The notes under the pieces are model-generated. The model worked only from the letters and a program-made list of their open reading frames with translations, ran no database searches and had not been told where the DNA came from. From CAZOKN01 sp964580525 (lineage in GTDB: Bacteria > Pseudomonadota > Alphaproteobacteria > Rickettsiales > UBA6187), in assembly GCA_964580525.1 (NCBI GenBank), contig CAZOKN010000063.1, positions 1-7,491 on the forward strand: a stretch of DNA of 7,491 nucleotides. The letters are read 5' to 3'. A program made the translations under genes and the position numbers. How positions within the stretch are numbered: the stretch's first letter is position 1; every line of letters starts with the position of its first letter. Below are positions 1 to 6,980 of this stretch, one piece after another.

Positions 1-1552
1 ATGATAACAATTCATTTATATTGTCTTTTATAACTTCTGTAAGGTGAGTAGTTATAACTGTAGGCGGATCAACTACTGTGTAGTTCTTAAACAACGCCTC
101 TTCTCTTGAAGAATCAGCCACCCATTTCGCAGGCAAACCAAATGCCGGCTCTTTTGTATCTTCGCCAGGCAAGCTTATTTCCTTACCTCTTGGATCCATA
201 ACAAGCAACATATCAGGTCGCACCTCTCCTCTGCCGCATTCAATATCTTTAATGCGCACAATATATTCATTAGTTTTAAGCTGCATATTATCCTGTATGC
301 GTACTGAAGGAATAATGAATCCTATATCTCTCGCCATTTGTTTTCTAAGAGCTTTAATTTGGTCAGGAAGTTTATTTCCTCTATCGTAATTAATCAGTGG
401 TAACAAACCATAACCAAGCTCTATCTTAATGTTATCAATTTGCAAAATGCTTGATATAGGCTCTTCCTCAACTGCTTTTTTCTTATCTTCAACTTTCTGC
501 TGTTCGTTGACTTTCTCCTTAACTTTTTCCTTTTCCTTTGCCGATTTCTTTATAGCCCAGGCCGTAACTCCCAAACAAGCTGATATAAATACAAATGGAA
601 TTGCTGGAATTGCTGGCATAAAAGCCATAGCAAATATAAGGAAGCTCACCATCCCTAAAGCTTGTGGAAATCTACCCAACTGCTCAAAAAATGCTTTTTC
701 CGCAGAACCACGGACACCTGATTTAGAAACCAATATACCGGCTGAAGTAGAAACTATCAAAGCCGGAATTTGAGAAACAAGTCCATCACCAATTGTAAGG
801 GCAGTAAATGAATTTAAAGCCTGTTCAAAATTTAATCCCCTTTGCACAATACCTATTATCATTCCACCAATAAAATTAATGAATGTAATTAGCAACCCGG
901 CGATAGCATCGCCACGCACGAATTTACTAGCACCATCCATAGCTCCATAAAACGTACTTTCATCTTCCAAATCTCTTCTGCGCGTTTTTGCAACCTCTTC
1001 ATTTATCAATCCTGCAGATAAATCTGCATCTATTGCCATTTGTTTACCAGGCATAGAATCTAATGAGAATCTTGCGGCCACTTCCGCGATACGGCCAGAA
1101 CCTTTAGTAATTACAACGAAATTGATAATGGTTAATATACCAAAAACGATAGCACCAATAACCACTGAACCTTCCATTACGAAACCACCAAAAGCTTCTA
1201 TAACGTGCCCAGCAGCAGAAGGCCCTTCGTGACCATTTGCAAGTATCAATCTTGTCGAAGCTATGTTAAGTGCAAGCCTAAGCATCGCCGCAACCAATAA
1301 TATCATAGGAAATGAGCTAAGATCGAGCGGCCTAGTAACAAACAGCACCGTCATCAATATCAAAACAGAAAAGGTAATCGAAATACAAAGAAGCAAATCA
1401 AGAAGGAATGTAGGCACCGGAACAACCAGCACCATTAATATGCCAACTATACCGAAAGCAAACGCAATATCAGCATACTGGAACAGCTTTTTAAAGCCTC
1501 CAAATCCCCCAAAACCAGGAGCTCCACCAACAATTGCTACATCTTTAGCCAT
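1..1552 (-). CDS. flhA: Flagellar export gate protein FlhA (3' end cut by window edge)
   Basis: FlhA is the large inner-membrane subunit of the flagellar type III export gate; it forms a ring below the rod and engages export substrates and chaperones through its cytoplasmic domain. Reading the minus strand from the ATG at 1552 gives about 517 uninterrupted codons running off base 1; the family is about 690-700 residues, so roughly the last quarter is missing. Visible features: a glycine-rich N-terminus (GFGGFGGF near residues 13-20), several hydrophobic segments up to about residue 335, and the FHIPEP-family signature KFVRGDAIAG (about 210-219) with the conserved Asp at about 215. A Lys/Glu-rich linker follows at about 335-365, then the start of the cytoplasmic domain (LGYGLLPLI). 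The start is supported by a GGGG Shine-Dalgarno four bases upstream. It lies 120 bases after flbD and may have its own promoter. The identification is very secure. Confidence 0.97.
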   Translation of the reverse strand, partial: MAKDVAIVGGAPGFGGFGGFKKLFQYADIAFAFGIVGILMVLVVPVPTFLLDLLLCISITFSVLILMTVLFVTRPLDLSSFPMILLVAAMLRLALNIASTRLILANGHEGPSAAGHVIEAFGGFVMEGSVVIGAIVFGILTIINFVVITKGSGRIAEVAARFSLDSMPGKQMAIDADLSAGLINEEVAKTRRRDLEDESTFYGAMDGASKFVRGDAIAGLLITFINFIGGMIIGIVQRGLNFEQALNSFTALTIGDGLVSQIPALIVSTSAGILVSKSGVRGSAEKAFFEQLGRFPQALGMVSFLIFAMAFMPAIPAIPFVFISACLGVTAWAIKKSAKEKEKVKEKVNEQQKVEDKKKAVEEEPISSILQIDNIKIELGYGLLPLINYDRGNKLPDQIKALRKQMARDIGFIIPSVRIQDNMQLKTNEYIVRIKDIECGRGEVRPDMLLVMDPRGKEISLPGEDTKEPAFGLPAKWVADSSREEALFKNYTVVDPPTVITTHLTEVIKDNINELLS

Positions 1553-1557
1553 TATAC

Positions 1558-1598
1558 CCCAGGTATGCAAACTCTTCCGTTAAAATCCCCTACCTGGG
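1558..1598 (-). promoter_or_regulatory. Inverted repeat overlapping the flhA ribosome binding site
   Basis: Perfect 8-base arms, CCCAGGTA at 1558-1565 and TACCTGGG at 1591-1598 (plus-strand reading), are separated by 25 bases. In the transcript the downstream arm contains three of the four Gs of the flhA Shine-Dalgarno (GGGG at 1557-1560), which sits four bases before the ATG at 1552. Pairing of the arms would hide the ribosome binding site; alternatively the dyad is a protein-binding site. The sequence is seen directly; the function is inferred. It does not match the Caulobacter ftr (FlbD-binding) consensus as I recall it. Confidence 0.45.
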
Positions 1599-1613
1599 AT
1601 GTATAATTTACTA

Positions 1614-1643
1614 AATATAGTATAGAATTACACTCCAAGGCAA
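1614..1643 (-). promoter_or_regulatory. Candidate sigma-70-type promoter for flhA
   Basis: On the minus strand, a TTGCCT -35-like hexamer (1638-1643) and a TATATT -10-like hexamer (1614-1619) are spaced by 18 bases. Transcription would start near 1607 and give a leader of about 55 bases containing both arms of the inverted repeat. The -35 match is only four of six in an AT-rich stretch, so chance is a real possibility, and flhA could simply be read through from flbD. Confidence 0.3.
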
Positions 1644-1672
1644 CATCATTTAGTAGTTTTCCACAGAAAAGA

Positions 1673-2980
1673 TTAACCTGCTGATGCAATCTTATATTCA
1701 TTGAGTTTATTGCGCAGGGTGCGTATAGATATCCCCAAAATATTAGCCGCCTGAGTACGATTGCCCAAACAATGATCAAGTGTGTTTATTATCATTTCTT
1801 TTTCGACAGAATTCAAAGTCCTTCCAACAAGAGATTCGGAAGTACCAACAATCTCAGCAGTCGATTCATTATCATTTCCTGGTGTTGCGGTAAGCAAAAT
1901 ATCCTCTGAAATAATTTCATTGCCGATTGCAATAAGCGTTGCCCTATGCATAGTATTTTCAATTTCTCGAACATTTCCCGGCCATCTATATTGTAAAATC
2001 TTATCTAGCGCAGACGGCGATAGTTTTTTTTCCGGTAAAAAATTTTCTTTTGAATATTTTTTTATAAAATATTCAGCAAATAACTTTATATCTTCTTTTC
2101 TCTCGCGCAAGGGAGGTAAACAAAGATTTATAACGTTAAGCCTAAAATATAAATCTTCTCTTAAATTACCTTTTTGTACTTCTTCCAATAAATCGCGGTT
2201 ACTGGTCGCAATAATCCTTATATTAACTTTCACCGGCTCTTTACCACCAACACGATCTATCTCACGCTCTTGTATTGCACGTAGCAATTTTGCCTGAAGA
2301 CGAACATCCATTTCACTTATTTCATCTAGAAGAATCGTAGAATTATTAGCTTCTTCAAATTTACCTACTCTTCTAGCCAAAGCTCCTGTAAAAGCTCCTT
2401 TTTCATGACCAAACAATTCCGATTCCAGTAAATTTTCTGGTATTGCAGCGCAATTCACAGAAACCATCCTGTTATTGGCCCGCCTGCTTTTCTTATGTAT
2501 ATACTTTGCTATTATTTCCTTACCAGTTCCAGATTCTCCAGTTATCAAAACACTTGCATCTGAAGGTGCGACCTGTTCACATAATTGCATAACTTTTTTC
2601 ATAGAAGGAGAACTACAGATAAAATCATTATTTTCTCTTACTATAGCTTCAATAACGGCCGCTATCAGTTCTTCATCAGGTGGGAGAGGTATATATTCCT
2701 TAGCTCCAGCTTTAATCGCCGCTACCGCTAGCTTACTATCATTTTCAACACCATAGCCAATTACTGGCGTACTTATATGTTCTGATAAAAGAGCATTTAC
2801 CAAAACAGCCACATCAAATTTAACATCTATCATGATTAAATCAGCGCCCTTGCCTGCTCGCAAGAAATCCAGCGCAGAGGAAATATCTTGAACGTGAAAA
2901 ACAGCGGCGCCGCGCCTTTTTGCGATTGCAGTAGCTTCCGAGACCTGATTATCTAATTTTCCAACGACAAGTAGCTGCAT
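1673..2980 (-). CDS. flbD: FlbD-like sigma-54-dependent flagellar transcription activator
   Basis: This is a bacterial enhancer-binding protein that remodels sigma-54 RNA polymerase at flagellar promoters; in Caulobacter, FlbD also represses fliF and is controlled by FliX. The 435-residue protein has an N-terminal receiver-like domain (about 1-115) that lacks the usual acidic pair. The AAA+ domain follows, with Walker A GESGTGKE (148-155), the sigma-54 contact loop GAFTGA (195-200), Walker B ILLDE (216-220), arginine fingers in REDLYFR (274-280) and WPGNVRE (333-339). A Fis-type helix-turn-helix, NRTQAANILGISIRTLRNKL, spans about 407-426. The start chosen is the ATG at 2980, which gives MQLLVVG as in FlbD and has a GGA five bases upstream. 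A TTG five codons earlier (2995) is less likely. It is the last gene of the fliF-fliG-fliH-fliN-flbD order, 119 bases after fliN. The family is secure; the FlbD name rests on overall similarity and gene order. Confidence 0.93.
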   Translation of the reverse strand: MQLLVVGKLDNQVSEATAIAKRRGAAVFHVQDISSALDFLRAGKGADLIMIDVKFDVAVLVNALLSEHISTPVIGYGVENDSKLAVAAIKAGAKEYIPLPPDEELIAAVIEAIVRENNDFICSSPSMKKVMQLCEQVAPSDASVLITGESGTGKEIIAKYIHKKSRRANNRMVSVNCAAIPENLLESELFGHEKGAFTGALARRVGKFEEANNSTILLDEISEMDVRLQAKLLRAIQEREIDRVGGKEPVKVNIRIIATSNRDLLEEVQKGNLREDLYFRLNVINLCLPPLRERKEDIKLFAEYFIKKYSKENFLPEKKLSPSALDKILQYRWPGNVREIENTMHRATLIAIGNEIISEDILLTATPGNDNESTAEIVGTSESLVGRTLNSVEKEMIINTLDHCLGNRTQAANILGISIRTLRNKLNEYKIASAG

Positions 2981-3003
2981 ATTTTTCCAAAACAAAAAAC
3001 AAA

Positions 3004-3018
3004 CAGAGTATTACTCTG
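3004..3018 (-). promoter_or_regulatory. Perfect 15-bp palindrome with T-rich tail before flbD
   Basis: CAGAGTA, one base, then TACTCTG is a perfect dyad lying 23 bases upstream of the flbD ATG. On the minus-strand transcript it can fold as a CAGAG/CTCTG stem with a five-base loop, directly followed by a T-rich run (TTTGTTTTTTGTTTT). It could therefore be an operator for a dimeric regulator or a weak intrinsic terminator (attenuator) lowering flbD expression relative to the structural genes. The sequence is seen; either role is inferred. Confidence 0.45.
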
Positions 3019-3099
3019 ATATTTCGTTTTCTTATTTAATAGGCTACTTGCCCTAGATTTATCTATATTAATCAATTTCCTTGTTCTTGCAAAAAAGTT

Positions 3100-3390
3100 C
3101 TATTCCTTCTCTGACCTTATAATTTCAGTCATAGTAATGCCAATTTTATTTTCCACCAGAACAACTTCTCCACGCGCAACAAGCCTGCCATTTACATATA
3201 TTTCTATAGGCTCACCTACTTTTCTATCAAGCTTAACAACCGCACCGCGTCCAAGTTTCAACAACTGGCTAACCGGCATAGAAGTTCTGCCCAGAACCGC
3301 TGTTATTTCTACAGGTATATCAGATATCGAATCCAGACTTACTTCCTCATCGCCTTTTGATTCCAGTGTAGTTTTTGCTTCGTCTGCCAT
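3100..3390 (-). CDS. fliN: Flagellar motor switch protein FliN
   Basis: FliN forms the lower part of the cytoplasmic C ring, where it helps switch rotation and gives FliH a docking site for the export ATPase complex. The 96-residue protein has a short acidic N-terminal tail (about 1-20) followed by one SpoA/FliN domain (about 22-92). Landmarks are DIPVEITAVLGRTSMPVSQLL, the LGRGAVVKLD turn, the EPIEIYVNG strand and the VARGEVVLVENKIGI segment, all typical of the family. Its length suits a minimal FliN. The ATG at 3390 is preceded by AGGTGA at a good distance. It lies 73 AT-rich bases after fliH and 119 bases before flbD. FliM, its usual C-ring partner, is not in the window. A FliY or type III secretion SctQ relative is excluded by the size and the flagellar context. 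Confidence 0.96.
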   Translation of the reverse strand: MADEAKTTLESKGDEEVSLDSISDIPVEITAVLGRTSMPVSQLLKLGRGAVVKLDRKVGEPIEIYVNGRLVARGEVVLVENKIGITMTEIIRSEKE

Positions 3391-3463
3391 GTTTTCACCT
3401 AAAAAATTTTGCCGAATTTTTCTAATATTACAAAATATAAATACTATTTAATACAATAATCTT

Positions 3464-4174
3464 CTACGCTTTTTCAAAAAAATTATCGCATATTTTGTAT
3501 ATTTCTTTCCACACATTTTCTTTGTCGTTCACAATTCCGCCACCTTTCCACTCAATTTTACAACCCCCAACACCCAAAGAATTATCAGCTTTTATTTCAA
3601 AAGAACCTGCAAACCCTTTCTCAGCAATAATATCATCTAATCTGGATTGTACTTTCTCAATAACTGATCCGTTTAAAAACAAAACAAGCTTCTCTTCCTC
3701 AAACAGCATATTAATACTATTTTTTACAGTCTTTTCTATATGGTCTAAAGCGTCCTCTTGCAAAATCTTACCGGCCATTCTCTCAGATATCTTTATCGCA
3801 ACCTCTGCCAAATCATTACTATTTTTTCTATCATTCTCCGATGCATCTACAGCAATTTTTTTAAGCTGCTCAAAAATCAATTTAATGCTGGAAGAAATCT
3901 GCTCATTAACAGAATCCGCCGCACCTCTAGCATCCTTATAACCCTTAGCATAACCATCTTCATAGCCCTGAGTTCTGCTTTTTATCAAATCCTGTTCAGT
4001 ATAATATTTAACTTCTTCTTTTAAATTTTTTTGCGCTACATCTACCGACTGATCATTACTTTTAGAACTCTTAAACAAACTAGAAAAACCAGGCTCAAAA
4101 GGCTCTTTAACAGCAGAAGGCTCAGAGCCTGCCAAAGATTTAAATAAAAATTTTTCAACCTGCATAGTAGTCAT
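3464..4174 (-). CDS. fliH: Flagellar assembly protein FliH (FlbE)
   Basis: FliH is a cytoplasmic dimer that binds the export ATPase FliI, restrains it, and tethers it to FliN at the C ring. The 236-residue protein has a variable, low-complexity N-terminus (about 1-60) and a run of glycines four residues apart (G70, G74, G78 in GYEDGYAKGYKDA), the GxxxG pattern of FliH helices. A helical, probably coiled-coil stretch follows (about 85-160), then a compact C-terminal domain with the family's GVGGCKIEW turn at about 201-209. The ATG at 4174 is nine bases after the fliG stop, with only a weak AAGAG upstream, so translational coupling to fliG is likely. An in-frame ATG three codons later is an alternative start. 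In Caulobacter the gene at this place is called flbE. FliH diverges fast, so the call rests on motifs plus position; I am fairly sure. Confidence 0.92.
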   Translation of the reverse strand: MTTMQVEKFLFKSLAGSEPSAVKEPFEPGFSSLFKSSKSNDQSVDVAQKNLKEEVKYYTEQDLIKSRTQGYEDGYAKGYKDARGAADSVNEQISSSIKLIFEQLKKIAVDASENDRKNSNDLAEVAIKISERMAGKILQEDALDHIEKTVKNSINMLFEEEKLVLFLNGSVIEKVQSRLDDIIAEKGFAGSFEIKADNSLGVGGCKIEWKGGGIVNDKENVWKEIYKICDNFFEKA

Positions 4175-4183
4175 TTATATCTC

Positions 4184-5190
4184 TTAATAAACCATTTCAT
4201 CTTCACCAGTATCGCCTTGAGAAATAGTCATCTCTCCACTTGATATCAAATCTTTAGCACTGTTTATAATCAATGTTTGCGCCTCATCAACATCACGCAG
4301 ACGCACCGGCCCCATAGCTTCCATTTCATCCAACATAATTTTAGATGCACGTGCTGACATATTTTTAACAAATATTTCTCTAATTTCTTCCGATGCACCC
4401 TTAAGAGCGATGGAAAGCTTACTTTTATCAATAACTCTGAGTAACGCCTGAATTCCAGCAGGATCAGATTTGATAAGGTCATTAAACGTAAACATAAGAT
4501 TCTTAATTTTCTCAGCCGCATCAGGCTTCTTCTCTTCCAACATTCCCATAAACTTGGCTTCATGATTTCTATCAAGATTATTGAAGATTTCCGCCATAAT
4601 TTCATCGTTATCAAGTTTCTGAGTTTTGGCAACAGTACTTATGAACTCTGCTCTTAGAGCTTTTTCTATACCATCTATAACTTCTTTTTTCACGTTATCC
4701 ATTTCGAGCATTCTAAGCATTACTTCTAGAGTCAACTCCTCCGGCAACATAGACAAAACCTTTGCTGCATGTGGAGGGTTAAGCTTAGAAACTATAAGCG
4801 CTACAGTTTGTGGATATTCTGTTTTTAAATAAGATGCCAATATTTCTTCGTTAACATTGCCCAGCTTATCCCAAGTGTTACGACCAGCAGGCCCCCTTAT
4901 ATCTTCCANNNNNNNNNNNNNNNNNCTTTGGCTAAAAGTTTTTCGGTATTATCTATATTTCCTACAAATGTCAGGGTTTCAGAAACAGCATTGGAAAAAT
5001 CAACAAACAGCTGTTCCACAACTTCTGGACTTACAGTACCCAATGTTGACATAATGTGAGAAATTTCTTTTATTTCATCATCATGCATAAGGCTAAAAAT
5101 TTTCGTCGCATTATCTTCTTTTACAGACATAAGAATTATGGCTGCCTTTTCAACACCGGTAAGCTTCGAATAATTATCTTTTGTAGCCAT
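4184..5190 (-). CDS. fliG: Flagellar motor switch protein FliG (interrupted by an assembly gap)
   Basis: FliG sits between the FliF ring and FliM/FliN and is the rotor protein on which the stator acts. The N-terminal part (MATKDNYSKLTGVEKAAIIL, 88 residues) matches the FliF-binding domain. After the undetermined bases the frame resumes as MEDIRGPAGR and runs to the stop at 4184. The EHPQ-type motif appears as EYPQ. The charged torque residues of the C-terminal domain are all present: Lys of LKGA, Arg of SARASKI, Asp-Glu of LDEM, and Arg of GPVR. With a gap of about 10 residues the protein would be about 339 residues, normal for FliG. The two halves are in different frames only because the run of Ns is not the true length; the flanking protein is intact, so this is not a pseudogene. 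The ATG at 5190 has GGAG five bases upstream. It lies 48 bases after fliF and nine before fliH. Confidence 0.96.
4909..4925. other. Run of 17 undetermined bases inside fliG
   Basis: A run of N interrupts fliG between its LLAK and EDIRGPAGR segments. Seventeen bases does not keep the frame; a length of 3n is required. Comparison from memory with E. coli FliG, which has ten residues between the equivalent positions, suggests a true length near 30 bases. It is most likely a scaffolding gap of estimated size, not biology. Confidence 0.95.
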
Positions 5191-5219
5191 TTTTACTCCG
5201 CTTTATAGAACCAGATTCT

Positions 5220-5241
5220 TAATATCAATAGCTTGATATTA
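5220..5241. repeat. AT-rich hairpin over the fliF stop codon
   Basis: Perfect 9-base arms (TAATATCAA at 5220-5228, TTGATATTA at 5233-5241) enclose a four-base loop. The hairpin contains the fliF TAA (5239-5241) and lies in the 48-base fliF-fliG spacer. No T-run follows on the minus strand, so it is not an intrinsic terminator. It may protect the fliF message end or mark a processing site; the role is inferred. Confidence 0.5.
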
Positions 5242-6870
5242 CGCATTTTCTTCTATCCACCCTCTTATTATGGTGGCAACTTCCTCAGGATGCCTTTCCA
5301 CGATATCATTAATAGCTCCTAGAGAAGATGCATTCATTTTCTCTTCAAAACGATCCATATCTATTAGAGATTCTTTTCGTTTTATTTCTTCTTCATGTCC
5401 GGTAATTTCGGCCAGCTCCTGCAAGTCCTGGCCAGCCAAAGCAGCTTGCAATTCAGCTTCATCAGTTTCAGATTTTGTTATTTCAAACGCTCTGCCCACC
5501 ATAGGCTTAACTATCAATAGGATAATTAATGTAATCACCACCCCAATAACCAAAGTCTGAATGATGCTGCCTAAATCTCTCTTAACCCAGTCAAACTTTT
5601 TCTCTTTTTCAGCACCACGCACTTCATTAGAAAATTGCATGTTAATAACCTGAATACTATCCCCTCTTTTTTCATCAAAACCAACAGCCGATTTTACAAG
5701 AGATGCGAGTTTTTGTAGCTCTTCATCTGGCCTTGGCTTATATGTAGCTACTTCTGTAGCTTCATCAAAAGCATACGTGCCATCAACCAAAACTGCGATA
5801 GACAATTTTTTTATAGTGCCACTTTCTTTTATATGCTTCTTAACAGTCTTTGAGATTTCAAAATTAGTTATTTCATCAACTTTTTCAGTATTGCTTGCAG
5901 CTCCGCCACTTGCACCCTGTGCATCTCCTCCAGGCAAATTGTTGGTAACACTTACATTGCCGCCAGGTCCGCCTTCATTTGAATTTTCTCTTTCTTCTAC
6001 AGTCTGTACAGACCTTGCTACCTTGCCGTCAGGATTATATTCTTCGGAATCCATAACAACTCTATCAAAGTCTATATCTGCTGAAACTTGAGCTTCAACA
6101 CGCCCTGCACCTACGGATCTTGACAAAAGTTCTTCTATTTCATTTTTTATTCTTTTTTCATATTCGACTGTATATTCTTCATTTGTAGAAGCAATAAATC
6201 CTGGATCTCCATCATCTCCGGCACCTTTTTTGAATGGACGCCCTTGTGTGTCTACTATGGTGATTTTTTTAACATCAAGCCCAGGAACTGCAGTCGCAAC
6301 CAGATGCGCTATTGCAGCTATTTGAGACCTTTCAAGACCTTGATTACCTTTAAGCTGAAGCACTACAGATGCCGATGGATCTTGTTGTTTTTTAGAAAAC
6401 ATATCTTGTTTCGGCATCACTAAATGCACTCGCGCACTTTCCACAGACTCAAATGAGCTTATAGTTCGACCCAATTCACCTTCTAATGCGCGAACAAGAT
6501 TTACGTTATTGACGAAATTAGAAACGCCCATCTTATCGCTTTTATCGAATATTTCATACCCTATATTGGCACGTCCTGTAGGAAGCCCTTCGTGAGCTAG
6601 GCTCATTCTAACATTTAAAACTTTTTCACGTGGTACCATTATCTGTGCACCACCTGAACGCATTTCATAATAAACGCCCATGCCTTCAAGTTTAGCAGCT
6701 ATTTTACCGCTATCATCACTATCTAGACCGCTAAAAAGTGGAACTACGGAAGGATTTGCAAGGCGGTTGGAGAGAAAAAATATAGCTCCAAACAAGCACA
6801 CACAAACCACAAGCATTATAATAAGCTTAACAGGCCCTATGTCCTTCAATAGCTGTGCTGTTTCACTCAT
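5239..6870 (-). CDS. fliF: Flagellar MS-ring protein FliF
   Basis: FliF builds the MS ring in the inner membrane, the base on which the rod, export gate and switch are assembled. The 543-residue protein has a first membrane segment at about 15-34, then the periplasmic ring-building domain with family motifs EGLPTGRANIGYEIFD (about 94-109), NFVNNVNLVRALEGELGRTI (118-137) and ARVHLVMPK (146-154). A Gly/Asn-rich linker lies around 305-345, a second membrane segment at about 436-454, and an acidic cytoplasmic tail ends in the FliG-binding HPEEVATIIRGWIEENA. Its length is normal. I chose the ATG at 6870 (MSETAQLLKDIGP), because the 34 residues of an upstream GTG extension do not resemble FliF. Its own Shine-Dalgarno is weak (GAGTG), but a short leader ORF overlaps the start as ATGA, suggesting coupling. 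It is the first gene of the operon, about 105 bases after the predicted transcription start. Confidence 0.97.
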   Translation of the reverse strand: MSETAQLLKDIGPVKLIIMLVVCVCLFGAIFFLSNRLANPSVVPLFSGLDSDDSGKIAAKLEGMGVYYEMRSGGAQIMVPREKVLNVRMSLAHEGLPTGRANIGYEIFDKSDKMGVSNFVNNVNLVRALEGELGRTISSFESVESARVHLVMPKQDMFSKKQQDPSASVVLQLKGNQGLERSQIAAIAHLVATAVPGLDVKKITIVDTQGRPFKKGAGDDGDPGFIASTNEEYTVEYEKRIKNEIEELLSRSVGAGRVEAQVSADIDFDRVVMDSEEYNPDGKVARSVQTVEERENSNEGGPGGNVSVTNNLPGGDAQGASGGAASNTEKVDEITNFEISKTVKKHIKESGTIKKLSIAVLVDGTYAFDEATEVATYKPRPDEELQKLASLVKSAVGFDEKRGDSIQVINMQFSNEVRGAEKEKKFDWVKRDLGSIIQTLVIGVVITLIILLIVKPMVGRAFEITKSETDEAELQAALAGQDLQELAEITGHEEEIKRKESLIDMDRFEEKMNASSLGAINDIVERHPEEVATIIRGWIEENA

Positions 6871-6962
6871 AACAAAACACTCAAATAATAAAACGGAAAA
6901 ATGGTCAAAACCAGTTGCACAGAGACCACTACCTGAGACATGCTGCAACCAGTACGTAGCAT
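6867..6962 (-). CDS. Possible 31-residue leader peptide ORF overlapping the fliF start
   Basis: An ATG at 6962 opens 31 codons and ends in a TGA that overlaps the fliF ATG (ATGA at 6867-6870). An AGGAAG lies nine bases upstream (6972-6977). The predicted peptide is hydrophobic in its second half (runs such as VVVSVQLVLTIF) with a basic N-terminus (MLRTGC), so it resembles one short membrane helix. No known family or stalling motif is recognised. The predicted start of transcription from the best promoter (near 6974) falls inside the AGGAAG, which weakens the case unless transcription begins further upstream. ORFs this short arise by chance; the ATGA overlap and the weak fliF ribosome site are what make it worth listing. 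Confidence 0.3.
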   Translation of the reverse strand: MLRTGCSMSQVVVSVQLVLTIFPFYYLSVLL

Positions 6963-6980
6963 ATATTGCCACTTCCTATA

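Noticed and set aside
598..616. Tandem 9-base repeat GGAATTGCT in flhA
   Set aside because: It encodes the PAIPAIPF segment, which matches the normal xPxxPxxPF pattern of FlhA and needs no special explanation.
429..773. Plus-strand reading frames across the window, such as those at 429-773, 1263-1583, 1782-2297 and 3495-3941
   Set aside because: Each lies opposite a well-identified minus-strand flagellar gene, has low-complexity Ser/Phe/Ile-rich composition and no recognisable motif.
1657..1665. DnaA-box-like TTTTCCACA after flbD
   Set aside because: It has one mismatch, stands alone, and is expected by chance in AT-rich DNA.
2981..2995. TTG start of FlbD at 2995
   Set aside because: The ATG at 2980 has a GGA at correct spacing and gives the MQLLVVG start typical of FlbD.
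3402..3421. AAAAATT/AATTTTT inverted repeat in the fliH-fliN spacer
   Set aside because: It is made only of A/T arms in a very AT-rich spacer; too weak to call a hairpin or operator.
4270..4632. Minus-strand 120-codon frame inside fliG
   Set aside because: It is a different frame of the FliG C-terminal coding region; the FliG frame holds all the family motifs.
5239..6972. Longer FliF from a GTG at 6972
   Set aside because: The extra 34 residues do not resemble FliF, whereas MSETAQLLKDIGP at 6870 places the first membrane segment where the family has it.
6930..6975. Sigma-54 -24/-12 promoter upstream of fliF (TGGCA...GC and TGCAACC...CGTAGCA)
   Set aside because: The spacing between the GG and GC elements is off by two bases in both candidates, and a well-spaced sigma-70-type promoter is present.
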